Source of the DNA: an uncultured Litoreibacter sp.
GTDB lineage: Bacteria; Pseudomonadota; Alphaproteobacteria; Rhodobacterales; Rhodobacteraceae
Direction: 5' to 3'
Assembly (NCBI GenBank): GCA_947494435.1
Contig: CANLUY010000002.1
Span: 434,001 to 498,000, forward strand
Length of the DNA stretch: 64,000 nt
The notes beneath the pieces were generated by a model, which was given only the letters and a program-made list of their open reading frames with translations, ran no database searches and was not told the origin of the DNA. A program made the translations under genes and the position numbers. Of the stretch, positions 16,092-24,834 are shown piece after piece; positions within the stretch are counted from its first letter, which is position 1; each line of letters starts with the position of its first letter.

Positions 16092-17921
16092 ATGGTCACC
16101 GAAGTTTCTGACGCCCGACTGCAGCAAGACTTGCGAAAAGACGGGTGGCGCGTTGTAAAGCGTGTCATTCCGTATCTTTGGCCTGAGGATGAGGCTTGGG
16201 TAAAGCGGCGCGTTGTCATTGCACTTGCTTTTTTACTTTTATCCAAAGTCGTTGCCGTGTTGGCTGCGCCGTTATTTGGAGCTGCAACAGACGCACTCGC
16301 CGGTGAAGAAGCAAGTCCCGGTTGGATGCTAGGGGCCGGTGCGATTGGAATTACACTTGCGTATGGCGCGTCACGTCTGATCAATGTGGGGTTCCAGCAA
16401 ATGCGCGATGTCGTTTTCGCGCTCGTCGGCCAACGGGCGTTGCGGATGCTCGCGCTTGAGACGTTCACTCATATTCACCGCCTGTCGATGCGGTATCACA
16501 TCACTCGGAAAACAGGTGGGTTGAGCCGGATTATCGAGCGCGGTGTGAAAGGTGTCGAATTCCTACTGCGCTTTCTACTCTTCTCGATCGGTCCGCTGAT
16601 CTTAGAGCTATTGATGATCGCTGTTATTTTGGCGTTTGTCTTTGATATCTGGTACTTGGTCGTCGTTCTTGTCACGCTTGTTCTTTATACGTGGTTCACG
16701 TTCGCAGTGACCGAGTGGCGCGTGAAAATGCGCAAGGAGATGAACGATCAGGATACGGATGCCAACCAAAAGGCAATCGATTCCCTGTTGAATTTCGAAA
16801 CGGTAAAGTACTTCGGTGCCGAAGCGCGGGAGGCCCAGCGCTATGATAGCGCGATGGAAAAATACGTCGCGGCCGCGTTGAAGACGTCTTATTCCTTGGC
16901 ATTCCTGAACTTCGGACAGTCCGTTCTGATCACCGGTGGTCTGATTGCAGTGATGGTGATGGCGGCAATGGGAGTGCAGGAGGGGACGCTGACGGTCGGC
17001 GATTTTGTCATGGTCAACGCCTATATGATCCAGATTGTAACACCCCTTAACTTCCTAGGCACCGTCTATCGGGAGATACGTCAGGCCCTTGTCGATATGT
17101 CGGAAATGTTTGAACTGCTTGGCCAGCCTGCTGAGGTTCAAGATAAGGCTGATGCATCGCAGTTAGTCGTCACCAAAGGAGAGGTGGAGCTAAACAATGT
17201 CTTTTTCGGCTATGATGCTGCTCGACCTATTCTGAAGGGCGTTTCGTTGAAAGTTCATGCGGGGCAAACCGTCGCCATTGTTGGGCCATCGGGGTCAGGC
17301 AAGTCAACGATCGGTCGTCTTCTGTTCCGCTTCTATGACGTAAATGAAGGCGCATTGAAGATCGACGGTCAAGATGTTCGGGATGTGACGCAAGACAGCT
17401 TACATGCCCAGATCGGTGTCGTGCCTCAAGACACAGTGCTGTTTAACGATACCGTGCTTTACAATATTGCATATGGGCGTCCCGAGGCGTCGCGCGCAGA
17501 GATCGAGCAGGCGGCCAAGGACGCTAAAATCTATGACTTTATTATGGACTTGCCGGACGGGTTTGACACGACGGTTGGGGAGCGCGGACTGAAACTATCA
17601 GGCGGCGAGAAACAGCGTGTGGGTATTGCGCGAACCCTTTTGAAGAATCCGCCGATCCTTTTGTTGGACGAGGCGACCTCCGCTTTGGATACAGAGACAG
17701 AGGCGGATATTCAGGAAAGCCTGCAAGGTCTGGGCGCCGGTCGGACTGTTTTGACGATCGCGCACCGACTTTCCACAATTGCCAATGCGGATCAGATTGT
17801 TGTTTTGGAGAACGGACTGATCGCCGAACGCGGCACTCATGACGAACTGCTTGCAAAAGAAGGCCGGTATTCCGCCCTTTGGCACCGCCAATTGGCAGAA
17901 GATGAAGTGCAGGTGGCTTAG
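16092..17921 (+). CDS. Atm1/HMT1-type ABC exporter (membrane plus ATPase domains)
   Basis: A half-transporter of 609 residues: six membrane segments in about 40-330, then an ATPase domain. Walker A is GPSGSGKST, the signature is LSGGEKQR, Walker B is ILLLDEATSALD, and the switch His is in IAHRLSTI. The membrane domain contains GLSRIIERGVKGVEFLLRF and DSLLNFETVKYFGAE, characteristic of the Atm1/ABCB7 subgroup that exports glutathione-linked sulfur or metal compounds. Start ATG at 16092 has a poor ribosome site but gives the usual family length. The last codons overlap, tail to tail, with the aminotransferase gene by four bases. Confidence 0.93.
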   Translation: MVTEVSDARLQQDLRKDGWRVVKRVIPYLWPEDEAWVKRRVVIALAFLLLSKVVAVLAAPLFGAATDALAGEEASPGWMLGAGAIGITLAYGASRLINVGFQQMRDVVFALVGQRALRMLALETFTHIHRLSMRYHITRKTGGLSRIIERGVKGVEFLLRFLLFSIGPLILELLMIAVILAFVFDIWYLVVVLVTLVLYTWFTFAVTEWRVKMRKEMNDQDTDANQKAIDSLLNFETVKYFGAEAREAQRYDSAMEKYVAAALKTSYSLAFLNFGQSVLITGGLIAVMVMAAMGVQEGTLTVGDFVMVNAYMIQIVTPLNFLGTVYREIRQALVDMSEMFELLGQPAEVQDKADASQLVVTKGEVELNNVFFGYDAARPILKGVSLKVHAGQTVAIVGPSGSGKSTIGRLLFRFYDVNEGALKIDGQDVRDVTQDSLHAQIGVVPQDTVLFNDTVLYNIAYGRPEASRAEIEQAAKDAKIYDFIMDLPDGFDTTVGERGLKLSGGEKQRVGIARTLLKNPPILLLDEATSALDTETEADIQESLQGLGAGRTVLTIAHRLSTIANADQIVVLENGLIAERGTHDELLAKEGRYSALWHRQLAEDEVQVA

Positions 17922-19039
17922 GTATCAAACTGCCTAAGAAATGCGCCAAGGCGTGAAAGCCCAGCTTGAAGCGTATCGGTGTGGTTCGCAAAGCCAATCC
18001 TCACATATCCTTCCATGTCAAAAGCACTTCCGGGCGTTAGCAGCACGCCGGTTTGCTGAAGCAGCGCGACACATAGATCATGGCTTGGAATGTCCACGTC
18101 ATACTTCAGCAGGCAGATTGTGGCCGCCTGAGGCTTCTTGAAGGACATACGCGGTTCGTTCGCAATCCAAGTCTCAAGAAGCGCAAGGTTGTTCTGCGTG
18201 ATCGACCGGCTCCGGTCCAAAATTGCAGACTTTGCTTCCAAGGCGAGTGTCGCGAAATATTCGTCGAGCTTTCCGACGCTGATCGTGTCGTAGTCACGAT
18301 GAATCATCACACGGGCAATAACCTCCTGCGGTGCCGTCACCCAGCCAAGGCGCAGCCCTGCCAATGAAAATGCTTTGGACATCCCAGCTGTTGAAATCCC
18401 GTTCTCGTAGAGATCAACAACTGCAGGACCCATCTGACCGGATTGCTCCGTCCCACGATAAACCTCGTCGCTTAAAATGTAAGCGCCGGAAGGACGGACA
18501 ACCTCAATCAGCGCCTTGAGCTGCTGAGGGTTCATCAAAGCACCGGTGGGGTTGTTGGGATTGGTAAAAGAGATCAGCTTTGTCTCTGGTCGTATCATTG
18601 CACAAAGGTCTTCTAAGTCTGGTAAAAACCCGTTTTCTTCGCGCAATCGCAGATAGGTCACATCTGCGCCGATGCTTTCAGGTATGGAATAGTGCTGCTG
18701 ATAGCTGGGCAAAACCGCAATCATATGATCGCCGGGCTCAACTACTGCCTTGTATACCAAAGCATTGGCACCAATGGTGCCATGCGTCGTCACGACATTG
18801 TCACGGGACTGGTTTTCATAGAGTGCGCAGATTGCATCGCGTAGCCTGTCAGACCCTTCGATTGCACCGTAGGTCATTTTCATCAGTTTTAGCTCACTCA
18901 TGACATCGTCATTGCGGCCCGATCGGGTCAGCAATTCATCAATGGTCAGCGATGCAACGCAAGTCTCGGCGAGATTGTAGCTACATTTCGTTTCATAGGC
19001 GTTCATCCACATCTCGACGCCGAATTCACGGATTTGCAT
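17918..19039 (-). CDS. Class I/II PLP-dependent aminotransferase
   Basis: A fold-type I aminotransferase of 373 residues. Visible: THGTIGANALVYKAVVEPGD (phosphate-binding side), FTNPNNPTGALM, the Asp of AYILSDEVYRG, and the PLP lysine in STAGMSKAFSLAGLRLGW, with the C-terminal Arg in GYVRIGFAN. The N-terminus (EFGVEMWMNAYE) and short length suggest the subgroup that contains capreomycidine synthase-like and Asp/Arg-type enzymes, but the amino donor is not readable. AAGGAAG lies 7 bases before the ATG. It is the last gene of the DUF1284-SDR-aminotransferase operon, 12 bases after the SDR stop. Confidence 0.9.
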   Translation of the reverse strand: MQIREFGVEMWMNAYETKCSYNLAETCVASLTIDELLTRSGRNDDVMSELKLMKMTYGAIEGSDRLRDAICALYENQSRDNVVTTHGTIGANALVYKAVVEPGDHMIAVLPSYQQHYSIPESIGADVTYLRLREENGFLPDLEDLCAMIRPETKLISFTNPNNPTGALMNPQQLKALIEVVRPSGAYILSDEVYRGTEQSGQMGPAVVDLYENGISTAGMSKAFSLAGLRLGWVTAPQEVIARVMIHRDYDTISVGKLDEYFATLALEAKSAILDRSRSITQNNLALLETWIANEPRMSFKKPQAATICLLKYDVDIPSHDLCVALLQQTGVLLTPGSAFDMEGYVRIGFANHTDTLQAGLSRLGAFLRQFDT

Positions 19040-19051
19040 GGATGTCTTCCT

Positions 19052-19708
19052 TTAGATCACGCTTTGCAGCAGGCGTTCTGCCTCGTCTTGGCAGGGTGTC
19101 AGAGCAGCACGATCTTCACCGGGATAAAAACGTGCACGCAATGCAGTGGGCATCGGGTTTGGATCAAGCACATGTACCTTTATCCCGGTGGCACTGCCTT
19201 CATCTTGCCAAGAGCGTGCCAACCGCATTTGGGCCGCCTTTGTGAGACCGTATGTTGCGTGAAAGCGTTTGGATTTGACCGGGTCATTGAAGAATACGGC
19301 CTGTCCTTGCGCTGCTTTGAGAAGGGGTTCGGTATTCACAATCAAACGCGACGTGGCGCGGATGTTGCCTGCAATCGACTTGTCGAGGTCTTTCTCATCC
19401 ATATGCCCCGTTGGACAAAGCGGCGGTGCGTGGATTGCCGCATGGACCAAAATGTCGATCTTGCCCCAGCGCTCGAAAATCGAAAGGCAGATTTGCTGTA
19501 TTGCATGGTCGTTGGTCAAATCAACGGGCACTAGTGTCGCTGCACCGCCCGCTGCCTGAATGCGATCATCAAGGTCTTCCAGTGCACCAGTGGTCCGTGC
19601 GAGGGCAATAACGTGATAGTCATGCTGTGCAAGGTATTCCGCGCAAGCGGCGCCGAGGCCACGCGAAGCGCCTGTGACGAGCGCAGTCTTTGTTGTGTCT
19701 TTGGTCAT
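19052..19708 (-). CDS. Short-chain dehydrogenase/reductase
   Basis: A classical-size SDR of 218 residues. The NAD(P)-binding TGASRGLGAACAEYL follows the first strand; DLTNDH is the adenine-side Asp, and the catalytic YGLTK (Y-x3-K) is present. The usual active-site Ser before the Tyr is not clear; the sequence there is FFNDPVKSKRFHATYGL. An Arg after GAS suggests NADP preference (family knowledge). The gene overlaps the DUF1284 gene by four bases and precedes the aminotransferase. The substrate is unknown. Confidence 0.88.
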   Translation of the reverse strand: MTKDTTKTALVTGASRGLGAACAEYLAQHDYHVIALARTTGALEDLDDRIQAAGGAATLVPVDLTNDHAIQQICLSIFERWGKIDILVHAAIHAPPLCPTGHMDEKDLDKSIAGNIRATSRLIVNTEPLLKAAQGQAVFFNDPVKSKRFHATYGLTKAAQMRLARSWQDEGSATGIKVHVLDPNPMPTALRARFYPGEDRAALTPCQDEAERLLQSVI

Positions 19709-20160
19709 AGCAGCGGTGTCTCACCCGAGGCGGTTGCTTGCAAGGGGGCATCGTGAAGGCGCGACACGGCGGCTTTGCACGCCCCGAGTTCCAACCAGCG
19801 ACATCCGGCACATATCTCATCAAGGTCACCCGGTTTTACATGCTCTTTGATCCTTGCAAGCGCGTCTCCCCAAGTCAGCTGATCCCCAAAAGATATGTCC
19901 AGAGCGTTGGAATGGGCCCTGTCCAATCTTGCGATCTTGTCCTGATCCACGCATAGCGCATTGCGGCGCTTGGGGCAGGGGTCGCAGATGTCATCCGTCG
20001 TGTCGACGACTTCGATCTTGCAAGATCGGCCTGCTTTCGCGCGGAGTGTGCCCACCACAATTGCTTCCATATTTCGGGTAAACGTATCTGAATAGCCATG
20101 GCCTTCGAAGCCAAGGGAACATAGGAAATGATGAGGCCTGAAATGGATCGTTACTGTCAT
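19705..20160 (-). CDS. DUF1284 family protein with Cys clusters
   Basis: A cytoplasmic protein of 151 residues beginning FRPHHFLCSLGFEGHGYSDTF, the signature of DUF1284. It contains Cys in DDICDPCPKRRNALC and in EICAGCRWLELGAC, a spacing fit for an iron-sulfur cluster or zinc, which is why the family has been annotated as putative Fe-S binding. Function is unknown. It is the first gene of a three-gene operon with the SDR and aminotransferase, with a four-base overlap. It is divergent from bioY, with about 107 bases between the two starts. Confidence 0.88.
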   Translation of the reverse strand: MTVTIHFRPHHFLCSLGFEGHGYSDTFTRNMEAIVVGTLRAKAGRSCKIEVVDTTDDICDPCPKRRNALCVDQDKIARLDRAHSNALDISFGDQLTWGDALARIKEHVKPGDLDEICAGCRWLELGACKAAVSRLHDAPLQATASGETPLL

Positions 20161-20267
20161 ACATCGGGTTTCTCACCCCGTTAGCGCTATTTCAAGTGTG
20201 GTTTGCTTGACATCACTTGCTGCACTGCCGAAAAAGACGGGGAAACATACATGTTGAGGGAACAGAC

Positions 20268-20846
20268 ATGACATTCATGCAAGCGGCCGTAGGCGCCGAT
20301 ACACTTCTGAAAAAGACGTTGATGGTCGTCGCTGGCTCTATTTTTATCGCGATTGCGGCACAAATGAGCGTGCCATTCTTCCCCGTGCCGTTGACGCTTC
20401 AAACGCTTGCGATCCTGATCGTGGGGTTGTCTTTCGGGTCTCGCCTTGGTGCCGCAACCGTAATTGCGTATTTGCTGGAAGGGGCCGCGGGTCTGCCTGT
20501 TTTTGCAAATGGCGGTAGCACAGCAGCTTTGGTTGGTCCAACGGCTGGTTTCCTTTATGGCTTCATCGCTTTGGCCTATATTGCAGGCTTGTTTGCGGAG
20601 TGGACGAAAAACATCGTTGTCTTGACAGTTGGTGCACTTCTCGCTTCCGCTGCGCTCTACATCCCCGGTGTTGCTTGGCCGATGGCGGTTGCTGAGATGT
20701 TTGGCTTTGAGGGCAAATGGGTCGGGTCATCCGCTTCGTCCATTTGGACTTACTGGGTCAGCCCATTCTTGCTCGGTGATGCTGTGAAAGCGGTTCTGGC
20801 GGTTGTTGTTGTCACAACCGGCATGAAGGCCTTGCGCAAAGGCTAA
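20268..20846 (+). CDS. bioY: BioY biotin transporter substrate-binding subunit
   Basis: A membrane protein of 192 residues with about six hydrophobic segments. The AAQMSVPFFPVPLTLQTLAIL stretch and GAATVIAYLLEGAAGLPVFANG are diagnostic for BioY, the S component that captures biotin for ECF transporters. Lone BioY without EcfAT neighbours, as here, is also known to transport biotin. ATG at 20268 has GAGGGAA 7 bases upstream; a longer frame from 20217 would add a non-hydrophobic tail. I looked for a BioR-type TTAT-CTA-TAA box ahead of it and did not find one. A strong terminator follows. Confidence 0.95.
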   Translation: MTFMQAAVGADTLLKKTLMVVAGSIFIAIAAQMSVPFFPVPLTLQTLAILIVGLSFGSRLGAATVIAYLLEGAAGLPVFANGGSTAALVGPTAGFLYGFIALAYIAGLFAEWTKNIVVLTVGALLASAALYIPGVAWPMAVAEMFGFEGKWVGSSASSIWTYWVSPFLLGDAVKAVLAVVVVTTGMKALRKG

Positions 20847-20872
20847 GTCCCGCGCGACCGACAAAAATTTTA

Positions 20873-20900
20873 CGCCGCCCTTCTCGGGGCGGCGTTTCTA
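20873..20900 (+). terminator. Rho-independent terminator after bioY
   Basis: CGCCGCCC pairs with GGGCGGCG across a loop of six bases, followed by TTTCTATTT. The strong GC stem and downstream T-rich tail, 26 bases after the bioY stop, make this the clearest terminator in the first half of the window. Confidence 0.85.
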
Positions 20901-20939
20901 TTTGGTGGAAATATTTTCAGTGTTGGACGCGCTCTGCTT

Positions 20940-21017
20940 TTACTGCATCGTCGCGAAGATAAGGATCGCGAAAAACACAATCTCAAGGATTGGTATAGAG
21001 AGGCCGAAAAAGCGCAT
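20940..21017 (-). CDS. Possible 25-residue hydrophobic small protein
   Basis: An ATG-to-TAA frame encodes 25 residues that are almost all hydrophobic after a short basic start: MRFFGLSIPILEIVFFA followed by ILIFATMQ. This is the composition of a single-span small membrane protein. It lies between the bioY terminator and the end of purF, transcribed in the purF direction and after purF. There is no good ribosome site (only AAGTGG about 15 bases upstream), and short hydrophobic frames arise by chance, so the call is tentative. Confidence 0.3.
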   Translation of the reverse strand: MRFFGLSIPILEIVFFAILIFATMQ

Positions 21018-21088
21018 AGCTGGTACTGGTCCACTTGGTACTTAGCTAAATGTGACGGAAACAAGGCAAAGCCACAACGGCCGCCGCG

Positions 21089-21103
21089 GAAACAGACTGT
21101 TTC
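21089..21103. repeat. Small perfect hairpin downstream of purF
   Basis: GAAACAG and CTGTTTC flank a single A, directly after the purF stop codon. In the purF direction it is not followed by a T-run, so termination there would need another factor. It may protect the mRNA end or be incidental. Confidence 0.3.
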
Positions 21104-21109
21104 TCTTGC

Positions 21110-22621
21110 CTATTCGGCGGCCTTCAGCTCGAACCCTTTGGTGATTTGATCGCTCGGTGCGACTGGGTATTCACCGGAAAAACACGCATCGCAATACTGT
21201 GGGGATTTGGGGTCACGGCCTTGAGATTCTCCCACGGCACGGTACAAACCATCGAGCGAGATGAATTTGATGCTATCGACGCCAAGATGCTCGCGCATTT
21301 CTTCTTCTGACATGGTTGCAGCCAAAAGCTTCTCACGCTGAGGCGTGTCTACGCCATAAAAGCACGGCCAAGCGGTCGGGGGTGACGCAATTCGGAAATG
21401 CACTTCTGCCGCGCCTGCGTCCAAGATCATTTCTTTGATTTTGCGTGAGGTTGTCCCCCGGACAACGCTGTCATCCACGAGGATCACACGTTTGCCCTTG
21501 ATCAGCGCGCGGTTGACGTTGAGCTTCAATCGAACGCCCATATTCCGGATCTGTTCGGTCGGTTCAATAAACGTGCGCCCCATATACTGATTGCGAATGA
21601 TACCCATCGCATAGGGGATACCGCTTTCAAGGGAGTATCCAATTGCAGCCGGCGTGCCGGAGTCTGGTACGGGGCAGACAATATCTGCATCAACCGGATT
21701 CTCTTTCGCCAATTCACGGCCGATATTCTCGCGCGTCTCGTAAACGGACCGACCACCTAAGATGGAGTCAGGCCGTGAAAAATACACATGCTCAAACACG
21801 CAGAACCGTGATTTTGCAGGACGGAATGGGAAGTGTGACGCGACACCTGTATCTGTAATGACGACCATTTCGCCAGGTTCGATTTCTCGCACAAACTCCG
21901 CACCAATGATATCAAGCGCGCAGGTCTCCGAAGACAAAGCGTAGCCGTCACCAATCTTGCCGAGCACCAATGGCCGCACGCCAAGTGGATCACGAACGCC
22001 GATCAACTTTGTCCGCGTCATGGCGACAACGGAAAACGCGCCTTCCACTTTGCGCAGTGCTTCTTCCATCCTGTCAGGGATGTTTCGCCCCATCGAACGG
22101 GCCATAAGATGAATGATGCATTCGCTGTCTGACGAGCTTTGGAAAATTGAACCACGCTCGACAAGCTCTTTGCGCAAGGCATCAGCGTTGGTGATGTTGC
22201 CATTGTGCGCAATCGCCGCGCCACCCATAGAGAATTCGCCAAAGAAGGGCTGCACATCGCGGATCGCAGTTTGGCCCTTAGAGCCTGCAGTCGAATATCT
22301 AACATGCCCAATGGCCAACGGCCCCGGCAGTGTTTCCATGACTTTGTGGGAGGTGAAGTTGTCCCGGACATAGCCAAATCTGCGCGCAGATTGGAACCCT
22401 GCATCCGCATCGTGGCTGACAATGCCTCCGGCTTCCTGACCACGATGTTGCAGCGCGTGCAGTCCGAGTGCCACAAAATTCGCCGCATCGGCTACGCCAA
22501 CAACGCCAAAAATTCCGCATTCTTCTTTGAGTTTGTCGTCATCAAATGGCGTCTCACGCCAATTCTCTTCGTCAACGGGTGTACTCGTGACTTCGCCTGT
22601 CGAGGCGTCTGATTGCGACAT
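21110..22621 (-). CDS. purF: Amidophosphoribosyltransferase
   Basis: A protein of 503 residues that performs the first step of purine synthesis, making phosphoribosylamine from PRPP and glutamine. A short propeptide (about 34 residues) precedes the catalytic N-terminal Cys in [24 protein letters not shown] and [10 protein letters not shown] complete the glutaminase domain. The PRPP domain has [14 protein letters not shown] and the loop [17 protein letters not shown]. Cys residues near the C-terminus ([11 protein letters not shown]) fit the Fe-S type. cvpA is the usual neighbour; here two unrelated plus-strand genes separate them. The start is divergent from the pseudouridine synthase gene, with about 120 bases between. 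Confidence 0.97.
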   Translation of the reverse strand: MSQSDASTGEVTSTPVDEENWRETPFDDDKLKEECGIFGVVGVADAANFVALGLHALQHRGQEAGGIVSHDADAGFQSARRFGYVRDNFTSHKVMETLPGPLAIGHVRYSTAGSKGQTAIRDVQPFFGEFSMGGAAIAHNGNITNADALRKELVERGSIFQSSSDSECIIHLMARSMGRNIPDRMEEALRKVEGAFSVVAMTRTKLIGVRDPLGVRPLVLGKIGDGYALSSETCALDIIGAEFVREIEPGEMVVITDTGVASHFPFRPAKSRFCVFEHVYFSRPDSILGGRSVYETRENIGRELAKENPVDADIVCPVPDSGTPAAIGYSLESGIPYAMGIIRNQYMGRTFIEPTEQIRNMGVRLKLNVNRALIKGKRVILVDDSVVRGTTSRKIKEMILDAGAAEVHFRIASPPTAWPCFYGVDTPQREKLLAATMSEEEMREHLGVDSIKFISLDGLYRAVGESQGRDPKSPQYCDACFSGEYPVAPSDQITKGFELKAAE

Positions 22622-22743
22622 GGATGGCAGCTCCGAATCCGCGTTACAGCTTTATGACAGTAGATAGGACAGGGCGCAGGGAAAGTCACGCTATGAGTGG
22701 GACACAATTGCACCCCATGCCCAATATGTGGCAGGGGACACGC

Positions 22744-23292
22744 ATGACGCGCGTGATCCTCTTTAACAAGCCGTTTAATTGCCTATCCCAGTTCACGGAT
22801 CAGGGTGTTGAAGGCTCAGAAAGACAAACTTTGTCGGACTTCATCGACGTACCGGGTGTTTATGCTGCAGGACGACTAGACCGCGACAGTGAAGGGTTAT
22901 TGGTACTCACAGACAATGGGAAGCTACAGGCACGGATCACGCAACCCAGAAACAAAATGACCAAGACATATCTTGTCCAAGTCGAAGGTGTGCCGAACCA
23001 GCATGCGCTTGAAGCTCTGCGGAACGGCGTTGTCTTGAAAGACGGCAGAACAAGACCTGCTCAAGCTGAAGAGATTGATGCACCTGACTGGCTTTGGCCA
23101 AGAAGCCCACCTGTAAGGTTTCGCAAGACGGTACCGGATAGCTGGATCAAGATCACCATCAGCGAAGGGCGCAACAGGCAGGTCAGACGCATGACTGCTG
23201 CCATAGGGCATCCGACATTACGTCTTATTCGTACTGAAATAGGCGAATGGTCGCTCAAGGACCTTCAACCGGGTCAATGGCGGGCCGTTTGA
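22744..23292 (+). CDS. RluE/RsuA-type pseudouridine synthase
   Basis: A protein of 182 residues lacking an N-terminal S4 domain, as in RluE, which modifies 23S r[20 protein letters not shown] opens the catalytic domain; the catalytic Asp lies in [41 protein letters not shown] is the conserved C-terminal motif. ATG at 22744 matches the family's normal start ([10 protein letters not shown]) and follows GGGGA; upstream in-frame starts would add forty unrelated residues. The exact target uridine cannot be read. Confidence 0.9.
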   Translation: MTRVILFNKPFNCLSQFTDQGVEGSERQTLSDFIDVPGVYAAGRLDRDSEGLLVLTDNGKLQARITQPRNKMTKTYLVQVEGVPNQHALEALRNGVVLKDGRTRPAQAEEIDAPDWLWPRSPPVRFRKTVPDSWIKITISEGRNRQVRRMTAAIGHPTLRLIRTEIGEWSLKDLQPGQWRAV

Positions 23293-23386
23293 GCGGCGCC
23301 TTGCCGGTGAATCCCGCTGCTTAACTTTGCGGACAGAAGTTGCGGTAGTAGACTTCTGCTATGTACCTGAAACGCTTTTCTTCCTA

Positions 23387-24190
23387 ATGCTGCGCGCCAT
23401 TGGTCAAGCCCATCGCGTTGATGCGCGAGGTGTTCTGCCCCGGCTCGGTATTGCGCCTGCACCGCCTTGGGACGGCTATGCAGGGCAAGTCAGTGAAGCC
23501 CTCCACAAGGCGCTAGGCCCAAACCTTCTCAGCGTCGCACTTAGGGGCTCAACGGTCAGGGCGACCGCCGTCATCGGTGTTTCTGATTTGGATTTGGTTG
23601 TCGTAACGCAAAGCAAAGTGATGGAAATCGCTGTTCCGCAGATCATTGCGAACCCTGATTTAGAGATTGAGACAGCACTTGCGACCGAAGATGAACTTCT
23701 GAGTGACGCGCGCTTTGCGTGGCTCCGGCATAATCTTGCATTTTGTGGCTACACTGTTTGGGGGCATGACTATGTCGGTGACCTTCCTGACCCCAAGCTT
23801 GATACGTCAGCTTTTGCCCATGTTAAGGGAGTCGACACGTGGCTTGCACAATGGAGCGCGATGTATACTGAAGCTCCGGATGACAAAGAGCGTCGTGCGA
23901 TTTGTGCTTGGGTCATGAAGCGGGTAGTGCGCACATTGTTTGAAAGCGTAATGTTTGAAGAGGGCGTATATACGCGTGACATCCATCCATGCGCAGATGT
24001 CGCCGCACGATATTATCCTAACCTACGCGCTGAGATCTTCGCCGCTGCAGAGTTGGTCATTTCACCAACCAAAAGTCTGGCAGAGATTGAAGATTTGATC
24101 GCCTCACTCACTCCTGCGCTGATCGCAGCCAAAAACGCTTATCTCAAAATGTTAGATGCGGGTATCACACCTAAGGTTGTGCAGGTCTAG
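23387..24190 (+). CDS. Nucleotidyltransferase-fold protein of unknown function
   Basis: About 267 residues. The segment LRGSTVRATAVIGVSDLDLVVV has the Gly-Ser and Asp-x-Asp arrangement of the polymerase-beta nucleotidyltransferase fold, followed by a helical C-terminal half (VMKRVVRTLFESVMFEEG...). Whether it adds nucleotides to a small molecule, RNA or protein is unknown; aminoglycoside-type enzymes and orphan families share this layout. The start is uncertain: ATG at 23387 or TTG at 23327, neither with a clear ribosome site. It follows the pseudouridine synthase by about 95 bases and overlaps the end of cvpA tail to tail by four bases (CTAG). Confidence 0.65.
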   Translation: MLRAIGQAHRVDARGVLPRLGIAPAPPWDGYAGQVSEALHKALGPNLLSVALRGSTVRATAVIGVSDLDLVVVTQSKVMEIAVPQIIANPDLEIETALATEDELLSDARFAWLRHNLAFCGYTVWGHDYVGDLPDPKLDTSAFAHVKGVDTWLAQWSAMYTEAPDDKERRAICAWVMKRVVRTLFESVMFEEGVYTRDIHPCADVAARYYPNLRAEIFAAAELVISPTKSLAEIEDLIASLTPALIAAKNAYLKMLDAGITPKVVQV

Positions 24191-24780
24191 CCATTGTCGA
24201 CTGGAGCCGTTTCCGCGCCGGTTTCTGCGGGGCCGGAACAGTGTGAAATAAGATCCTCGTAGGTGCCAACAATCCAACCGGGGGCATCGGTTGGGATCAG
24301 GCCATCAATCGGACCCGACATCTCGCCTACAACGCGGGCTGTGCGGCTGTCATCAATCATTGGGATTGCTTGGTCTGCGACGACGCGGTCATAGATTACG
24401 ATGGCCACAACAATTAAAAGAACGCCACGCGCGACGCCGAAAAGGAACCCAAGTCCCTGGTCCAACCCACCCAACACGGAGCGTTGTACGGCTCCTGAAA
24501 AAATTGGCGTAAAGATGGACACAACGACAAGCGCAATTGCGAAAACAAGAGCGAAAGCCGCAATCGTCGCTGGCTCACACCCTTCAATAAGTGCGTTCAG
24601 ATATGGAATTTCTTTGGCCAGCGGCACTGCACGCGGCCCAAACATGAATGCAACAATTGCAGCGACCACCCAACCGAGAATGGACAGGCATTCCCGCACG
24701 AAGCCGCGCGAGTAGGCCAGCACTGCAGAGATTACGATGACCAGTGCAGCCACCCCATCTACGATTGTGAAACCTTCCAT
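24187..24780 (-). CDS. cvpA: CvpA family membrane protein
   Basis: A protein of 197 residues with four or so membrane segments (VDGVAALVIVISAVLAYSRGF; LGWVVAAIVAFMFGP; AFALVFAIALVVVSIFTPIFSG; LLIVVAIVIYDRVV). The sequence YSRGFVRECLSILGWVVAA is typical of CvpA, named for colicin V production and usually found next to purF. Recent work links it to envelope stress, but its mechanism is unsettled. It lies 54 bases downstream of radA and may share its transcript. Confidence 0.92.
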   Translation of the reverse strand: MEGFTIVDGVAALVIVISAVLAYSRGFVRECLSILGWVVAAIVAFMFGPRAVPLAKEIPYLNALIEGCEPATIAAFALVFAIALVVVSIFTPIFSGAVQRSVLGGLDQGLGFLFGVARGVLLIVVAIVIYDRVVADQAIPMIDDSRTARVVGEMSGPIDGLIPTDAPGWIVGTYEDLISHCSGPAETGAETAPVDNG

Positions 24781-24834
24781 GTCCCGTCTCTCTTTCTTGT
24801 GTCACTCACCAAATCTGGCGAATCCTATAGCGCC

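Noticed and set aside
17918-17921. Tail-to-tail four-base gene overlap (also at 24187-24190) as a regulatory antisense signal
   Set aside because: Short convergent overlaps are common in compact genomes and need no special explanation.
20207-20212. TTGACA ahead of bioY as a -35 element
   Set aside because: No acceptable -10 at 16-18 bases, and it lies where the divergent promoter would also have to be; not enough to call.
20161-20267. BioR operator for bioY
   Set aside because: I searched for the TTAT-CTA-TAA palindrome and found no close match.
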